In this document: positions 34,601 to 46,744 of the stretch, piece by piece | How positions within the stretch are numbered: the first letter of the stretch is position 1 | How the letters are laid out: each line of letters starts with the position of its first letter | Origin: Cricetomys ansorgei | Taxonomy: Eukaryota > Chordata > Mammalia > Rodentia > Nesomyidae | Direction: 5' to 3' | Length of the DNA stretch: 64,000 nucleotides | Assembly: GCA_026225945.1 (NCBI GenBank) | Contig: JAMJFZ010001133.1 | Location: forward strand, 17,327,501-17,391,500 | Notes under the pieces: model-generated | Databases searched by the model: none | Told to the model about the DNA's origin: nothing | Seen by the model: the letters and a program-made list of their open reading frames with translations, nothing else | Made by a program: the position numbers and the translations under genes

Positions 34601-35579
34601 CCTCAAGCAAATCTGTGATTCTTTCTGTGGGTAAAAGAAATAGCAATGTCTGCCATATTCTCCAAAATATGCTACATGGTGGTTTTGAGTAGGGCTCTTA
34701 CACTGAATTGACTTAGCTAGATTCCCTAATTTCTGAAGGAGTCACATAGTTAGATAAACAAGCCCAAGGGTTGGGCATTGATAGACAGCATTAGTATTTA
34801 CTGCTTCTCTTCTCTCTTTCCCCAGAAACTACTTTTTTCTCATTAATATAAATTGTTTTGGAAACAGTCACTGAGACCTTGACTGGGAAAGAGATAATCC
34901 TGGCTCCCTAATGCCTTTATTGCCATAGCTTTCCTGTAAGAATTATAGAGAACATAGAAAGGATTTGCATAACTGTTTGAAGGAGTCCTATCTACAAGAA
35001 CCTCTGAGCTACATTCTGAAAAGTAGGTGAAAGACATCAGAAAGGACACCTGGGAGAAGATCAGCATAAGCAAAAGTCGAGGAAGAGCCCATGCCCTGTG
35101 ACATCACGTAGTATCCACTACTACCAATAGCAGTGATAGCAGGGAAGTTTTTTGGTGAGGTTCCAGGGGCTGAGAGATTTTATCACTCGCAAGTTCTCTT
35201 CTATCAAAGACAAGTTCTTCTGAAACTTTTGTCTATGAAATGGAGATATTAATGAACTGAGAGCCACCTGTTCATATGTTCTCCAGCACTACTTCCTTCT
35301 GAACCTGTACTTTACTTTCCCCATCAACATGTACCATTCCAGTAACTGTGAAGGAAGCCTCATTATCCCTCTTCCAGTGTGAGCAAACCAGCATTCATGC
35401 AGGTTAAGCCATAGCCCAGTATGCCCAAAAAAGAGCTTTTGAACCTGTGTCAATTCTCTCAAAACAGTCTGTCATCTTTCCAGGCAAGCCACCCGCCTCC
35501 TTTGCATCTTGATTTCACCTTCCTATAGAATGCAGTAGCAAAACCTTTCAACACTTAGACTTTCAGGTCCAGAAGAGCT
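34601..35579. other. Unassigned non-coding sequence
   Basis: No repeat or exon recognised in about 1 kb. Confidence 0.4.
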
Positions 35580-36115
35580 GGAGTGACTGCTGAGTCCTTG
35601 AACATGGCCATATGGCTTCTACAACTGGTGAGTGTTTATGTTTAATTTAGTGTAAATAATTTTAGTTAAAGATAGTTACTCATATTGGAAATTGAGAAAC
35701 TTTAAACATATTTAGAATAAATATGAGAATCTATTCTTTTCTCTATAGTTTTATGAGATCTACATTCAAGCCAAACATGTTTGATGAAAAATTTATAACT
35801 CACCAGGCGATAGTGGCGCATGCCTCCCAGGAGGCATGAGGGAGGCAGAGGCAGGTGGATCTCTGTGAGTTCAAGGCCAGCCTGGTCTACAGAGAGAGTT
35901 CCAGGACAGCAACTGCACTGAGATGTTCTGTGAAATCAGGGTACCCCTTGGATTTTGGGGACACAATACGTATCATAATTTTATAATGATCTAAGGTTGA
36001 AGTGACAATATTTTTGGTTGCATTGGGTTAAGTGGAATATATTATTAGAACTGTTTCCTTTTATTATTTAAAATATCGCTACTGAGACATTTAAAATCAC
36101 TCATGTGACCCATAC
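35580..36115. mobile_element. Old hAT-like DNA transposon relic split by a B1
   Basis: The right part (35915-36115) has GTTGAAGTGACAATATTTTT, GGTTGCATTGGGTTAAGTGG, AATATATTATTAGAACTG and a GCTACTGAGACATTTAAAAT block. This is the order of a mammalian non-autonomous element whose ends read GTGGCTACT and ATTGGACAGCG. The left part (35620-35800) has the same AT-rich texture. The exact family and ends are uncertain. Confidence 0.5.
35803..35912 (+). mobile_element. B1 SINE, internally rearranged and tail-less
   Basis: ACCAGGCGATAGTGGCGCAT and GCCTCCCAGGAGGCATGAGG are followed by GGAGGCAGAGGCAGGTGGAT and AGTTCCAGGACAGCAACTG. The usual CTTTAATCCCAGCACT segment is replaced by a small inverted repeat (CCTCCCAGGAGG), and no poly-A tail remains. 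Confidence 0.85.
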
Positions 36116-36289
36116 ATAGGATGGTGGCAGAGAGCATAAACTACAGATAAGGAATCTGGCTTCTCTTTGTCTTAGAGAAACAACATTGCATGGAGACAGG
36201 CCCCATTCATAACTTTGTCTCAAACAGCACAACCTTGAATAAGTAAAAGCAGCTTCATGTCCATTTAGTGAACCAAAATTATTATATTC

Positions 36290-36450
36290 TACCAGTGACT
36301 GTAGAATATACATCTCCCCAACCATGTGCTTTTGGACAGATTTATAGTACCAGCCATGTATTCCCTCCTGTAGAATGGGCTTCAAATTCAAATGGACAAC
36401 CGTTGATTACTTCCCATAACAGCTGTCTGTGGACTACTACTAGACTTAAT
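36290..36450. repeat. Possible rodent L1-related repeat
   Basis: CAACCATGTGCTTTTGGACA, ATTTATAGTACCAGCCATGT and ATTCCCTCCTGTAGAATGGG followed by CTTCAAATTCAAATGGAC resemble a rodent repeat that I cannot name with certainty. Confidence 0.4.
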
Positions 36451-39384
36451 GCTAAGAAAATGCTAAGATATCAATGTCCGTGTGTGTGCCCTCAAATCTG
36501 CATGAGTTTCCCAAAATTTCTAGGATGGAGGTTACAAATTAGCCTCCCAGACCAAAAGGAATTCTGTCACTCATTAATTTGATTTTGTTTCTGTTACTTA
36601 GCTATGATTCATTCATAACTATATTGCTTCAAATGACTAACTAGTCTAAGTATTGGCAAGTTGCTAAGTACTGCCCAGCCTTGGTTAAGTAGAACATCTT
36701 TGGCTTAAGAGTCATTAAAATCAGGAACACTGCTGGGCCTCCTCAAGAGATTGGGTCATCTGCCCACAGACGGTTGGAACTAGACCTGGCAAAATTCCAG
36801 CAGCTGGGAAATGCACCCTTCTTGGGAATCAAACCCCACTTCCTGTGAGTGGCATGTTCCCACAAGCAGAATGCTAGAGAAAGAAGAACAGGCTGACTCA
36901 ATGCAGAGAGCTCCCTCCGGCAATGTGTTTCGAAACATGACAAAGCATGGGGAGATTTCCATGTTAGCAGTGTTCTCAGAGCATATTCTGCTGGACCCTA
37001 ACTCCTCATTTATCACGGAGAAGGAAACATAAGCTCTCCCTTTAACAAATACTTGAGGTGGTGGGGGGCAAGGTAGGGATGATGTCTTAAAGAGGGCAAG
37101 GATAAGTATTTTCAGTACCTTATCAAAATGTAAAAGACTATTGGTTAAATATTACTATTTGTCTTTTCAGTACGTGTGGTAGTCATTGGTCTTTGTGGAC
37201 AAGACATGCGTGTTTAACTCCGTATCACATTTCCTGCGCTATATTTAAGCTAATACCGCTGAAGTATCCCACAACCTGTGAAAGGCTCGGGGTTTGAGGA
37301 AGGATAGGAATATGGGCCAGTCATGGCTGATTTTTCAAAATACAAGAGGGATCGTAAGATCAAAACAGGTTCAATCTTAAGTATGAAGTGAAGGCATGGC
37401 ATATCCCACATCCTGGACTTTTAAAAGACTCTGACTCCCGGGCCCGGTATCCGAGGACTCGGTGTCAGTTGGTTTGAGATACTGTCCAAGAAAGTGTATT
37501 TTTATCCGGTAGAAAGGCTGCTGGCTCACAGCTCACAGTTGGGGTCGACTGTTGTAGGTAACCATGGTACACTATCACAGGCACTAGACCTATCAGAACC
37601 AGTCCAAGTCTCCATGGAACTCTCTCATTCCAATGAAGCCCAGAGGCCTCCTTTTCCGCTCATCCTCAGTGTGTGGGGTAACTCCATGATTAATCTCTCT
37701 GCCTTAGAAGTTCTTATGACCACACATAAATTCACTTCAAAATAAGCACAGGTGTGAACAAGCAAGAATCTACTGAATATGAAGACTGACAGATTTCAGA
37801 ATAATGTCCTTGTACTGCAAATTCCCCTACCCCAGGCCAGGTTATGGGGGGCTTATAAAGAAAAGCCTGAGTGATAGTCACATCTGTGAGAGAGGAGAGA
37901 AAGGTTCCACCACCCTGCTTCTGTTCACAATGCTTTGCCTGCCTGGTGGGAGCTGCAGATCTCTGAAAGGGATCTTTTAGGCTCCTTCCCCAGGCTGAGC
38001 CACTCAGTCAGGATGGGAAGTTGCAGACATAGAAACTTCCTTTCACAGGGCATAAAAGGGGGGCACCACATGGATGCACCCTGCCTCCACTGTCTCTGCG
38101 CAATATTCTGTGCTGGGATACTGGAGGAATCAGAGCACATGAGTTTGGTTTTCATTCTGAAAACAGGTAAATTGTCCTTCACTTAAGTAACAGTATGAAG
38201 GCCTGACAATAAAATTTTGTAAGAATAGTTCCTAGGAGATATTTGTAATCAATGACAGCCATCTGAGGGCGTAATGGTCATGGTCACTAGGATTTTCTGC
38301 TTTTGACTGTATTAATCCAGCTAAGTAATAGTGTGCGTATCTGAGTTCAGGACTCTCTGGATTGGTGCTGCATTCTAATAGTCTAGTAGAGTATTAGCCT
38401 GATTTAATATGGAAGGGCTATCCCAGGGAACCCTTTCAGGCTAAGGTATTATTTCTACAGCAATGGAATCTTTTCTTGGTACGAGATCAATGTCAGGTTG
38501 TTTCCCTCACCAAATTCATCCTGGCAAATAAAGTGTAAGGCTAACATGGAACAGACATATAAAGTCTTATCCTCCTCATCTTCCATCTCCTGCTCTACCC
38601 CATTTCGAACATCCTGGCTGCCTCACCGCGAGAGGCCCTTGGCATGGTTGACAACAGTCTCTGCATGCCATTTTGTCTTATCCCAGGAGAGCTGGGTAGG
38701 ATGTTTAAAGCCCTCCCCGGCTCCCAGCCTCAAGGACTGAAGCCAGATCAAAAATGTGTCTGCCACATCAAAAGAGGGGGATGATTCTACCTTCCCATGC
38801 TCCCAGGAATCCCTGTGTAAATGAATTTCTATCTTCCCTAAGTGGAAAAGTACAATGGTGACTGAGAAAGGACATGTCAGTCAGAGTCACATTGATGTCA
38901 AAACCTTAGGGAAATGCTAGAGGTCAGTATTTTTCCAAGAGCAGAAACTCACTGAGCTGTCCCACCCAGCAAAGTCCCCTAACCCTCTTGCCACAGACCC
39001 ATGTGAGACTGAGTCTGAGAAAGAGGTCCCACTGCCCTTGAACATGGCCAGTGACACTACTCTGTACTCAGCTTGTGCTCACCCCTTCCTTCTAGGGCTC
39101 GGACATTGACTTTGAATGAAACCTCCTCAACTCTGCAGTAGCTTTCCACTTGGGCTTCTTCGCCTCTGAAGGTCCTCCTTCTCTTCTAGCTTTGATCCTG
39201 TTGCATGATAACCATTTGCTAATACAGTTCTGAAGAAGACACTCCTGTGCTCCAGAGACTTCTCTGGTCCTCTGTTGTAAAAGGAGTGAAAACCACTCCT
39301 TCACCTCCTTTCTCCCAAGACTCCTATATTTTCTTCTGCTCCAGTCAGTGTGGAGATCTTCATACGTCCCGTGAGCCCCCACAC
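36451..39384. other. Unassigned non-coding sequence
   Basis: About 2.9 kb without recognised repeats, RNA genes or exons. Frames of up to 115 codons (39092-39439, minus) lack a known domain. Confidence 0.4.
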
Positions 39385-39510
39385 CACTAGTCCTTTGCTC
39401 CTTTTGCTTCCTATCACTGGGAATGCTCTGTTGGACCATCTTTCAATCTTCAGCTCCAAGTTCAGAATCCCTCCTTGCTAGAGCATCCTCACCCAGTCAC
39501 TCATTTCTTC
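39385..39510 (+). repeat. Probable L2 LINE 3' fragment
   Basis: TTTGCTCCTTTTGCTTCCTA, CACTGGGAATGCTCTGTTGG, and a following TCTTCAGCTCC...CCTTGCTAGAGCATCCTCACC block follow the L2 3' end order, diverged. Confidence 0.5.
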
Positions 39511-39626
39511 TGGGGATTGACGCCTTGCCTGTTTTGATTAGTTCTCTACCTATCTGGCATCTGCAGTGGACTCAGATTACTGAAGAAAGAACCCTGTGCA
39601 GGTTGTATATTTTTGATAGTCTACAG

Positions 39627-39838
39627 CAGCAGTTCTCAACCTTCTTAATGCTGCAACCTTTTAATACAGTTCCCCGTGCTGTGGTGACCCCCAACTATAA
39701 AATTATGCTATGGTATAACTGTAATTTTGCTACTGTTACAAACCATAATGTAAATATCTGATCCTCGGAATGATCTTCAGCAACCCTTGTGAAAGGGTCC
39801 TTGGACCTTTTCAACCCCAGGTTGATTGAGAACCACTC
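39627..39838 (-). mobile_element. URR1-type hAT-Charlie DNA transposon, complete
   Basis: The 212-bp element begins CAGCAGTTCTCAACCTTC and ends GGTTGATTGAGAACCACTC, imperfect terminal inverted repeats of the hAT type. Inside are GGTGACCCCCAACTATAAAA, TACTGTTACAAACCATAATG and TAAATATCTGATCC, the rodent URR1 blocks in reverse order. Flanking 8-mers GTCTACAG and CTCTATAA may be a decayed target-site duplication. It is non-autonomous and encodes no transposase. Confidence 0.88.
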
Positions 39839-41401
39839 CTCTATAATCTGTATTCTCCTATATATTTGAAATTTTGTTATGTTCAAATAAAACTTCACTT
39901 ATGCACATTCACAGGAAATAGACAGTAGGATGCTGGCAGGTCCCAATGTGAGCTAGCGATTGCATCTGAGCCTCCGGTCACCTCCGTGGCCCAGGCAGGC
40001 AATGGTCACTGATCACAGTGCTTTCTCCAAGAACTCCAGGTGCAGCTTTCCCATCCCTTGCCCAAGCAGTGACACCAGTCACTCAGGTCTCTCGATTTCC
40101 CACCAGCCAGTGCTCTCAAGTCCTAAGCACTTGTTTTCTCTCCCTTCCCCCCTTTCCTTATGAATGGTATTCACAGAGCATCTACTGAAAACCTGTGGAG
40201 AGGGTCCATGTTGTTTTTAATTCTCTCAGAAGTAAGTAGTAGTGATGAGGTAGGGCAGGGTTTGGACAGAAATCTGAAGTATGCTTCTCTTGGGATGATC
40301 CATTTGGCTCTCCTTAATCTCAAACGAAACTCAGCTCACATTGGAGTTCAGCCATTGGTAATGTTATAAGATGATCAAAGCTGAGACTAAACGTTATGAG
40401 AACCCACACATACCAAGTTAACTCTCAACACTGGCAGGGGGTGGGGGGGAGCAGTAGAGAAGTTTCTTTCCTTCAAAATGAGACCATTAGGTTTCAAACA
40501 GAGAAAGGGGCCACATTTGTGATAGTTATAAAGCTTCTATTTCTGAATATGGTAGAAGTCAATGATATTAAGAAGAAATTGTATGCCCACAGCTAGGGTC
40601 ACATCCATGATGTGGGTTACAAATAAGGCTTAGTATGCTTCCTGGACTGTGGCTTCTGCTATTCTCCTTCGAGCCAAACAGCATTTGGGTACAGGACATG
40701 ATTAAGACCCTAAGGAGGCATTCACATAGGGAGGAGATGTTAAACACTTGCTAGTCTAAGAATAGAATCATTTTGTCTTTGCAAAACTCACCAACAACAA
40801 TGAAGTCATAGTAAAAGGGATTCTATCTTGACTGTGAATCCTGGGTAAAGTTCAACATTTGTTGCTTGTTGACACCCACTCAGATGCATCTGTCCTCAGA
40901 GGACCGATAGCTACTACATGAATGCATGTTTCAAGTGACACTCACATTGCAATGGCCAGGAAATAATAGAGAAATATGATTTATTCTGGGTGAGTGGTCA
41001 AACTGACAGCTCCCGTTAAATACTGGTTTCTATCAATGTGACCATTGAACTTCCTGCTAAATGTTAGGGTTTGGCTCCTCCCTTGTCTTCCCCTTCTTTA
41101 ATGGCTCCTGTTACTCTCTGAGTTGCTGTACATAATACCATGTCTGAAGCACCTCCGCTTACCTCCCACCCAGGGAGTGAGTCCCTTCATGTCTATACTT
41201 CCCTACTCCCAGACTCCTCCAGTGCTGTACTTTCCTAACAGCACCTGCTCTAAGGACCTTTGCCACTACATCAGCAATGGCTTGCTGGGACACAGCTGTG
41301 CTTGATAGATGGTAGGTGAATGAACTGAATGGGGCTACTAAGAGAAAGTCTTCTTTTTGGACGAGAAAAAAAAGCAAGCCAAAGCTTCTTATGTTGTTCC
41401 A
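39839..41401. other. Unassigned non-coding sequence
   Basis: No confident repeat or exon. A G-rich run occurs at 40437-40450. The stretch at 41.12-41.33 kb might contain a very old L2 piece, but I would not call it. Confidence 0.4.
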
Positions 41402-41421
41402 TGTTTGTTTGTTTGTTTGTT
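41402..41421 (+). repeat. (TTTG)n short repeat
   Basis: Five TTTG units in tandem. Confidence 0.9.
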
Positions 41422-42229
41422 CTTTCTGGGAAAGGAAGAGAACACAGCACAGAAACAAAGCTATGTAGAGACTCTTTACACATAATGTTCCTTTAGAACT
41501 TTTCCAAGTGGATGTGATTCTGTCACCCTTGGTCAGAATTCATTGTTTTATCTTAGGACGTTTGTCTGGTCCTCTGTACCGGGTTCTATGTTTTTAATGG
41601 CCACAAAAGTAGCTCATTTCCTTCACATGGCCCTCTCCAGTTGAATGGCCACATGTCTCCTTGCCACAGAGCCAGGACAACTGTTAAAAAACACATAAAA
41701 CTGAACAATCAATCCTGTATGTCTGGGTCTATTGTCTGCTTGGTGCCAAGTGACTGGCTCGGTGGCTTTACAGCTTCGGTAGTGCTTTGTTCTCCCAGTT
41801 CAGCATCTTGTGAAGATAGAGCATAACCCAAAGGTGTACTTAACGTGTCCCCCAGTTTCTGCGCTTACTCAGATCCAGTAGAAAGTGGTATCCTTGAAAA
41901 TGAGTACCCTGAGAGAATGCGGCCTGGACTAGCACTGTAAATGAATAGTTAGTAGTGCGTGAAGCCTCTTGTAAGGGGAGCATGGGAACTCCCAGAACCT
42001 CGTGGGGCATGAAGGGAAGGCCGGATGCTCTGGGCAGACTCCTTGCCCACTTTGCTATTTATTTTTCGCATAAGCAGACCGTTCAACACTGTCTTCCCAA
42101 CTTTTTCTGCTACCCTGGATTCCTCTTAATTCACTTGTAAAGCAAAATTGGTGCCAACTGCAACCTGTAAAAATAGTCCACAGCTTTGTTTAATTATAGA
42201 TTCTATATAAGCTATTTTCAAGTTACTGG

Positions 42230-42232
<3 letters not shown>
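41422..42232. other. Unassigned non-coding sequence
   Basis: No repeat or exon recognised. Confidence 0.4.

Positions 42233-42277
<45 letters not shown>
42233..42277. repeat. (TA)n microsatellite
   Basis: About 22 uninterrupted TA units, able to form a cruciform. Confidence 0.97.
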
Positions 42278-42283
<6 letters not shown>

Positions 42284-43019
42284 AAAAGAGTATTGTCTTG
42301 TTAAAATGGCAACTAAAAGCAAATTTTAAAGGCACATTTGCATCACAGCAAAAGACTGGGTTTAAGCCTCTACCGGTTACAAAGCTTCTTCCTAGCGGGA
42401 CTCCAAGAAAAGACAAAGCTGGTTGAATAGGAGACAGGAACAGTTGAAACACACTTTAGTACTTCTCTTTCTGACTTTTTCCCCTTTTGGAAACCGATAA
42501 AAGCCTTTGTATTTTTTTTAATGGACCTCATCTTTTAAAGTCTATTTTCTGAGAGTGGCGATGTCTTTCGCACGTTTGAAAGCGCAGGTCTGTCAAAGCC
42601 CTTGGAGGACGCTCAGATGGGAGAAACCTACAATGCATACCCTACCGAATTGTTTGGGGATTTTCCACTTTTATGTGTTTGGACATTTTTCCCTCTTAAA
42701 CATCAAAACCTAATAATCGTGGCAGAAGGTTAAATATTTTCCATACTTTGTTTCTGAAATTAGTTCCTTACAAAGAGCAAGCATATGGGGATAGAGAATT
42801 CCCTCCCCGAACTATTACTGATCATGACCTCAGGGTTAGCAAGTCAGAATCAGAGTCGGGCAGCAAGAGGGTCGTTGGGTAGCTCTCCCCAGTTTCCTTA
42901 CAGTGAGTCTGCATGTGCCACGTGGTCAATTTTTGTAGCTACTTAATAAAGAAGATAACACTGTATTTAAATATATCTATTTGGACCACTTCTTTAAAAA
43001 AAAACAAAAAACAACTTGA
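42278..43019. promoter_or_regulatory. Repeat-free stretch, candidate conserved element
   Basis: No repeat is seen. It contains AT-rich blocks (CATCAAAACCTAATAATCGT, GGTTAAATATTTTCC) and GAAAGCGCAGG. Texture resembles conserved non-coding DNA; this is inference. Confidence 0.25.
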
Positions 43020-43315
43020 TTTATTTTGTCCTGGGGGTGGGAAGCACATGTGCACACTGGTTCCCACATACAGTGGTCAGAGGGCAACTTTGCGGGAGCT
43101 GGTTCTCTCCGGCCTCTGCATACTCAGGTCCGGTCAGCTAATTTAGGAGTTTCTATCTAACCCTGCCGTCTCTAACTCCCACCTCCTTTGAGGAGTGCTG
43201 CCGTTACAGATGTCTGGTTACTGCATCCCACTCTTTTCTTGGGTTCTGGGGCTCCAATTCAGGAGCTCAGATTTGCACAGCAAGTGTTTTTACCTGCTGA
43301 GTCATCTGGGGGAGT
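43020..43315 (-). repeat. B4-type composite SINE
   Basis: Inverted element: a CACTGGTTCCCACATACAGT block, GTGGTCAGAGGGCAACTTTG, a B1-related middle, then TGGGTTCTGGGGCTCCAATT, CAGGAGCTCAGATTTGCACA and TTTTTACCTGCTGAGTCATC. The last is the reversed tRNA-like head. Confidence 0.8.
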
Positions 43316-45639
43316 TCAACAGTTATCTGGTATCCCATGCTTAGACACTGCACAGGGATTGGAAGGGGACGTGGTGGGTCCCAATCTGCTAATAGTGTCT
43401 CTTTACAGGCAACCCAAATAAAAGGATGAAAGTGAGATGACAAAACAAGGGATGGATATAAGAAATGAGAAGGGCTTTGAAAAGATGATTAATTACATCC
43501 AGATGACGTTAGGTTCATTTGACTTATACCTACGTACTTTCGTGGAATTTCTTCTTTGAAAACACTGTGATCCTGGACATCATCAGTGCCTGCATCATTT
43601 CTTGGGGACTTTAACCAAGAAACAAAGTTTATAGCTAGTAAGTAAATATAGGAGAACACCTTTAAATCCACCACCCCTCCTCTTCAGGGCTAGTAATGCA
43701 ATATAATTCTAACTTAACCTAATTGTTCTCTTTCTGGAAGTATAAACACCTAAAGACAGCTTGTGAAAGCTTCAGTCTCATCCCACCCCAGGCTTTTGTT
43801 TTTGTTTTTCTGTTTTTTTTCTCTCAGACTGGGATGAAATTAAAAGCTGACCAGAAGATCAAGGCCCAATCTGCATGTAAGACCCTGACCTCTAATTTCC
43901 CAGCGCGGTGGATCCGTGCCACGGGAGCCATGATAATCCTTTTATTCATCGAGTGTGGAATATGGAGGGTCGGATGTAGGGGAGCTTTGTACTCTCCAAG
44001 GACTTAAAACTACTTACACATAAAGCAAGCGGCAGGCACAAGTCCTGTGCTCCAGTGTATGTGCGCTTATGTATGTGCATGCCCGTGTGTTGGAGAAAGG
44101 CATGGATCAAGTGACCAGTTTCCAGTTAGGAGGAGAGCCTAAGTTTCATATCACAAAAGAACATATCACTGCTTCCTCTTCTGCCTACACAGCAAGAGGA
44201 AGGCTCATAGCTCATTTTCTACAGGCTTCTCCTGGAGGTATACATAGCCCAGAGGATGTGACCACTCTCCAAGTCTGGAGTGTGACTTTGCTGGACAGGG
44301 AAAGCACACATCCCAGGCACCTTGCCCCCAGAGCCTGTCAGTATTTAAGTTCTGTTCTTATTCTGTTTTGGGGAGAACACACAATGTCCCTCCACCTTCT
44401 ACAGTCTGGATTCTTCGATTAAATAATTATAAACTCCTAGCATCAGATCTATAGTTTATGTTCTAACATATACAGGCGTGTGTCTTTTGTGGCCATGCCG
44501 GGCAATGGCAAAGCTGCTGTCATTATTGTTGCTGAGAACACAGAGGTCCAAAGTTAGTGCTGGATCCTGGATTCTGGTGATAGACTGCTGCCAGCCACTG
44601 GCTGCTGGTGTCCGTCACTGCAGAACAGCACAGCAAATCCTTTCGATATTTACTCTGCCCACCACTCTAACACAGAAATTGCATGTGATTTCTGTTCTCC
44701 ACTTTGAATTCTGGGTGATAAGATATTCTAACCAAAAAGACTACAAGGCCTGTGCCCTGCAGTGACTGACGTCGGCTGGGGAACGGAGGGAACGGGAGTG
44801 GGAGAGTTGAACTTTTATTCCACACAAAGCAAGAACAGAGGTGATCTCTTTACTCTGTTCGATTAAAAATGTTTAAAATTTTCCACTTCCTCTACAGCTA
44901 GAGCCAAAAATAAAGTTGTCAAAATCAATCAGTCCTATTTCCAGTAATATGCTATTGTCTACAAATGCGGGAGAGGGTGTGGTGAAGGTGGGTACACCAT
45001 GAGATTGAGTTCAAGAAACTTAAAGAGATATTTTGGCCAAAAACTGTCTCTGAACTCTCCCTATTCAAAGTGTATAATATCCACTGTATTGGAAAATCAT
45101 GGAAACCCCCAAGCGGGAAAGCTTTCCCACTTTTTGTGTAAAGAGTGATCTTCCCAATGATACTGTCCATGTCCAGAGCGCTTGGCACTCATGCTGACAT
45201 CCGGAGAAAGTTTCAGAAATGCTCATATAGGGGAATTCCGCAGTGCGGTACAGGCTGTGTTGGAGAGAGCAAGATGCATTGTCTTCCATTTTCCATAGCT
45301 CTGGGCAGAAGACCTCAGGAAAGCACGAGTCCATATGGCTTGTGTATGTCATTTGAAGAATGATCAAAGTCTCTCATCTACTGAGAGGAACACAATGAAG
45401 CGAGATAACAAGGATTAGGAAGTAAACTGCCGCGTGGCGGTGGAGCGCTGGGATCACCGAGCAAAGCCCACTGGCCCCGGGGTTGTCACCACTCTCTCAT
45501 CTGTGTTTGCATTTACTACCGTGCTATCGGGTTGTGTTACTCTGTAGATGGAATGCAAATCTTGAAAGAGTGACTTTATACAAAGGTATGATCAGCGGAG
45601 GGTGGTGTGTGACTGTTGCTTCTTTTGAAAGCATCACTA
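43316..45639. other. Unassigned non-coding sequence
   Basis: About 2.3 kb with no recognised repeat or exon. The part at 44.77-45.0 kb is AT-rich and unique. A small CpG-enriched patch lies at 45427-45480 with an ATGCAAAT octamer at 45553-45560. Confidence 0.4.
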
Positions 45640-45930
45640 AAGGGGCTTGAGAGGTCAGAGGCCTTGCTGTCCAGGCGTGGGGGCTGGGTTTCAAACCCCT
45701 TGCACCCACATAAAATAAACCTGGTGATGGCTGTGTGGTCCTAGAACCGTGCACAGTGGTAGGTAAAGCCAGAGGCATGGCTGAGGCCTGCTGGCTGCCA
45801 GCCTCGCTCCAGATTCAGTAAGAGAACCTGTCAAGGGAATAAGACAGAAGGTTCTGGAGAAGGACATCTCCAGTCCCCCTGGGGCCTCCACATGCATGGA
45901 CATGTACACACAGAGACACACAGTCAGTGA
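45640..45930 (+). repeat. B4-type composite SINE
   Basis: AAGGGGCTTGAGAGGTCAGA, GGGTTTCAAACCCCTTGCAC, CCACATAAAATAAACCTGGT, GATTCAGTAAGAGAACCTGT and a GGGGCCTCCACATGCATGGA end, then a short CA-type tail. Confidence 0.8.
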
Positions 45931-46397
45931 AATGTTTCAGTTAACGCAGAAAACTAAGTACCTATCACGTTTTTAAAGAATTAGATTTTTAGAAGAATTA
46001 ATAATAAAGATTCCTAAATGCATAAAATTAATATCATTTTTTCTAAATTTAAAGGTCCTATATTCTGTATTCTCAAAAACATAGTATGTTATTGTTATTA
46101 CTTTGTCTTAAGACTGTAAAAATAACTTCCTTTAGTGTAATTCATGATAGTAATGTATTTGTCCTAATACTATTCAGAGAAGATTTTAATAATTTTGAAA
46201 TTGAAATCAATAATCCTTTTAAATGAACATATTCCAAATAATTTCTAAATAAAACGGCATAAAGCTACGTGGCTGTTCTAGAGAGGCAAATTCAAGTTGG
46301 GGAAAAACTACAGTAAAGGGTGTGAAACGGGCAGCGACACCAGTGACAGCCTATTGGGGTGAGTGTTGCGGGGGAGAAGGGTTAGGGAAGGGAAAAC
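45931..46397. promoter_or_regulatory. Very AT-rich repeat-free stretch
   Basis: About 330 bases (45.95-46.27 kb) are highly AT-rich with many TAAT/ATTA cores (AGAATTAATAATAAAG, AAAATTAATATC, TAATAATTTTG) and no repeat family. It could be a conserved non-coding element, a matrix-attachment-like region or a decayed repeat. Confidence 0.25.
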
Positions 46398-46637
46398 CGG
46401 GCAGGAGAGACGGGCTCAGTGGTGAAGACAACCTGCTACTCCTGCAGGGGCCTCGGGTTTGGTTTTCAGTGCACACAGGGCACCTCACAACTGCATGAAA
46501 CTCCAGTTCCAGGGGATCTGACACACCTTTCTAGCCTCCCTCGGCACCAGGCCTGCCCCAAACACATACATACATGCAGGCAAACGCTAGTGCACCAAAA
46601 ATAAAAGTAAGTACAGCAGGAAAGAAAAAAAAAAAAC
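46398..46637 (+). repeat. B3/B2-family SINE
   Basis: GGCAGGAGAGACGGGCTCAG, CTCCAGTTCCAGGGGATCTG, CTAGCCTCCCTCGGCACCAG and CATACATACATGCAGGCAAA, then an A-run of 13. Note the 20-base signatures of the B2 body at the expected spacing. Confidence 0.9.
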
Positions 46638-46744
46638 TAGGTTGGATTTGGTGGCACCTGCATAGAATACCAACACTCAGGAGGCTGAGACAGGAGGATT
46701 TTGAGTTCAAGGTTAGCCTGGAGTACCCAGCAAAGGCCTCCTAA
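46638..46744 (+). repeat. B1 SINE fragment
   Basis: TAGGTTGGATTTGGTGGCAC, CTCAGGAGGCTGAGACAGGA and GTTCAAGGTTAGCCTGGAGT follow B1 order. It directly follows the A-tail of the B3 SINE and runs into the purine tract. Confidence 0.8.
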
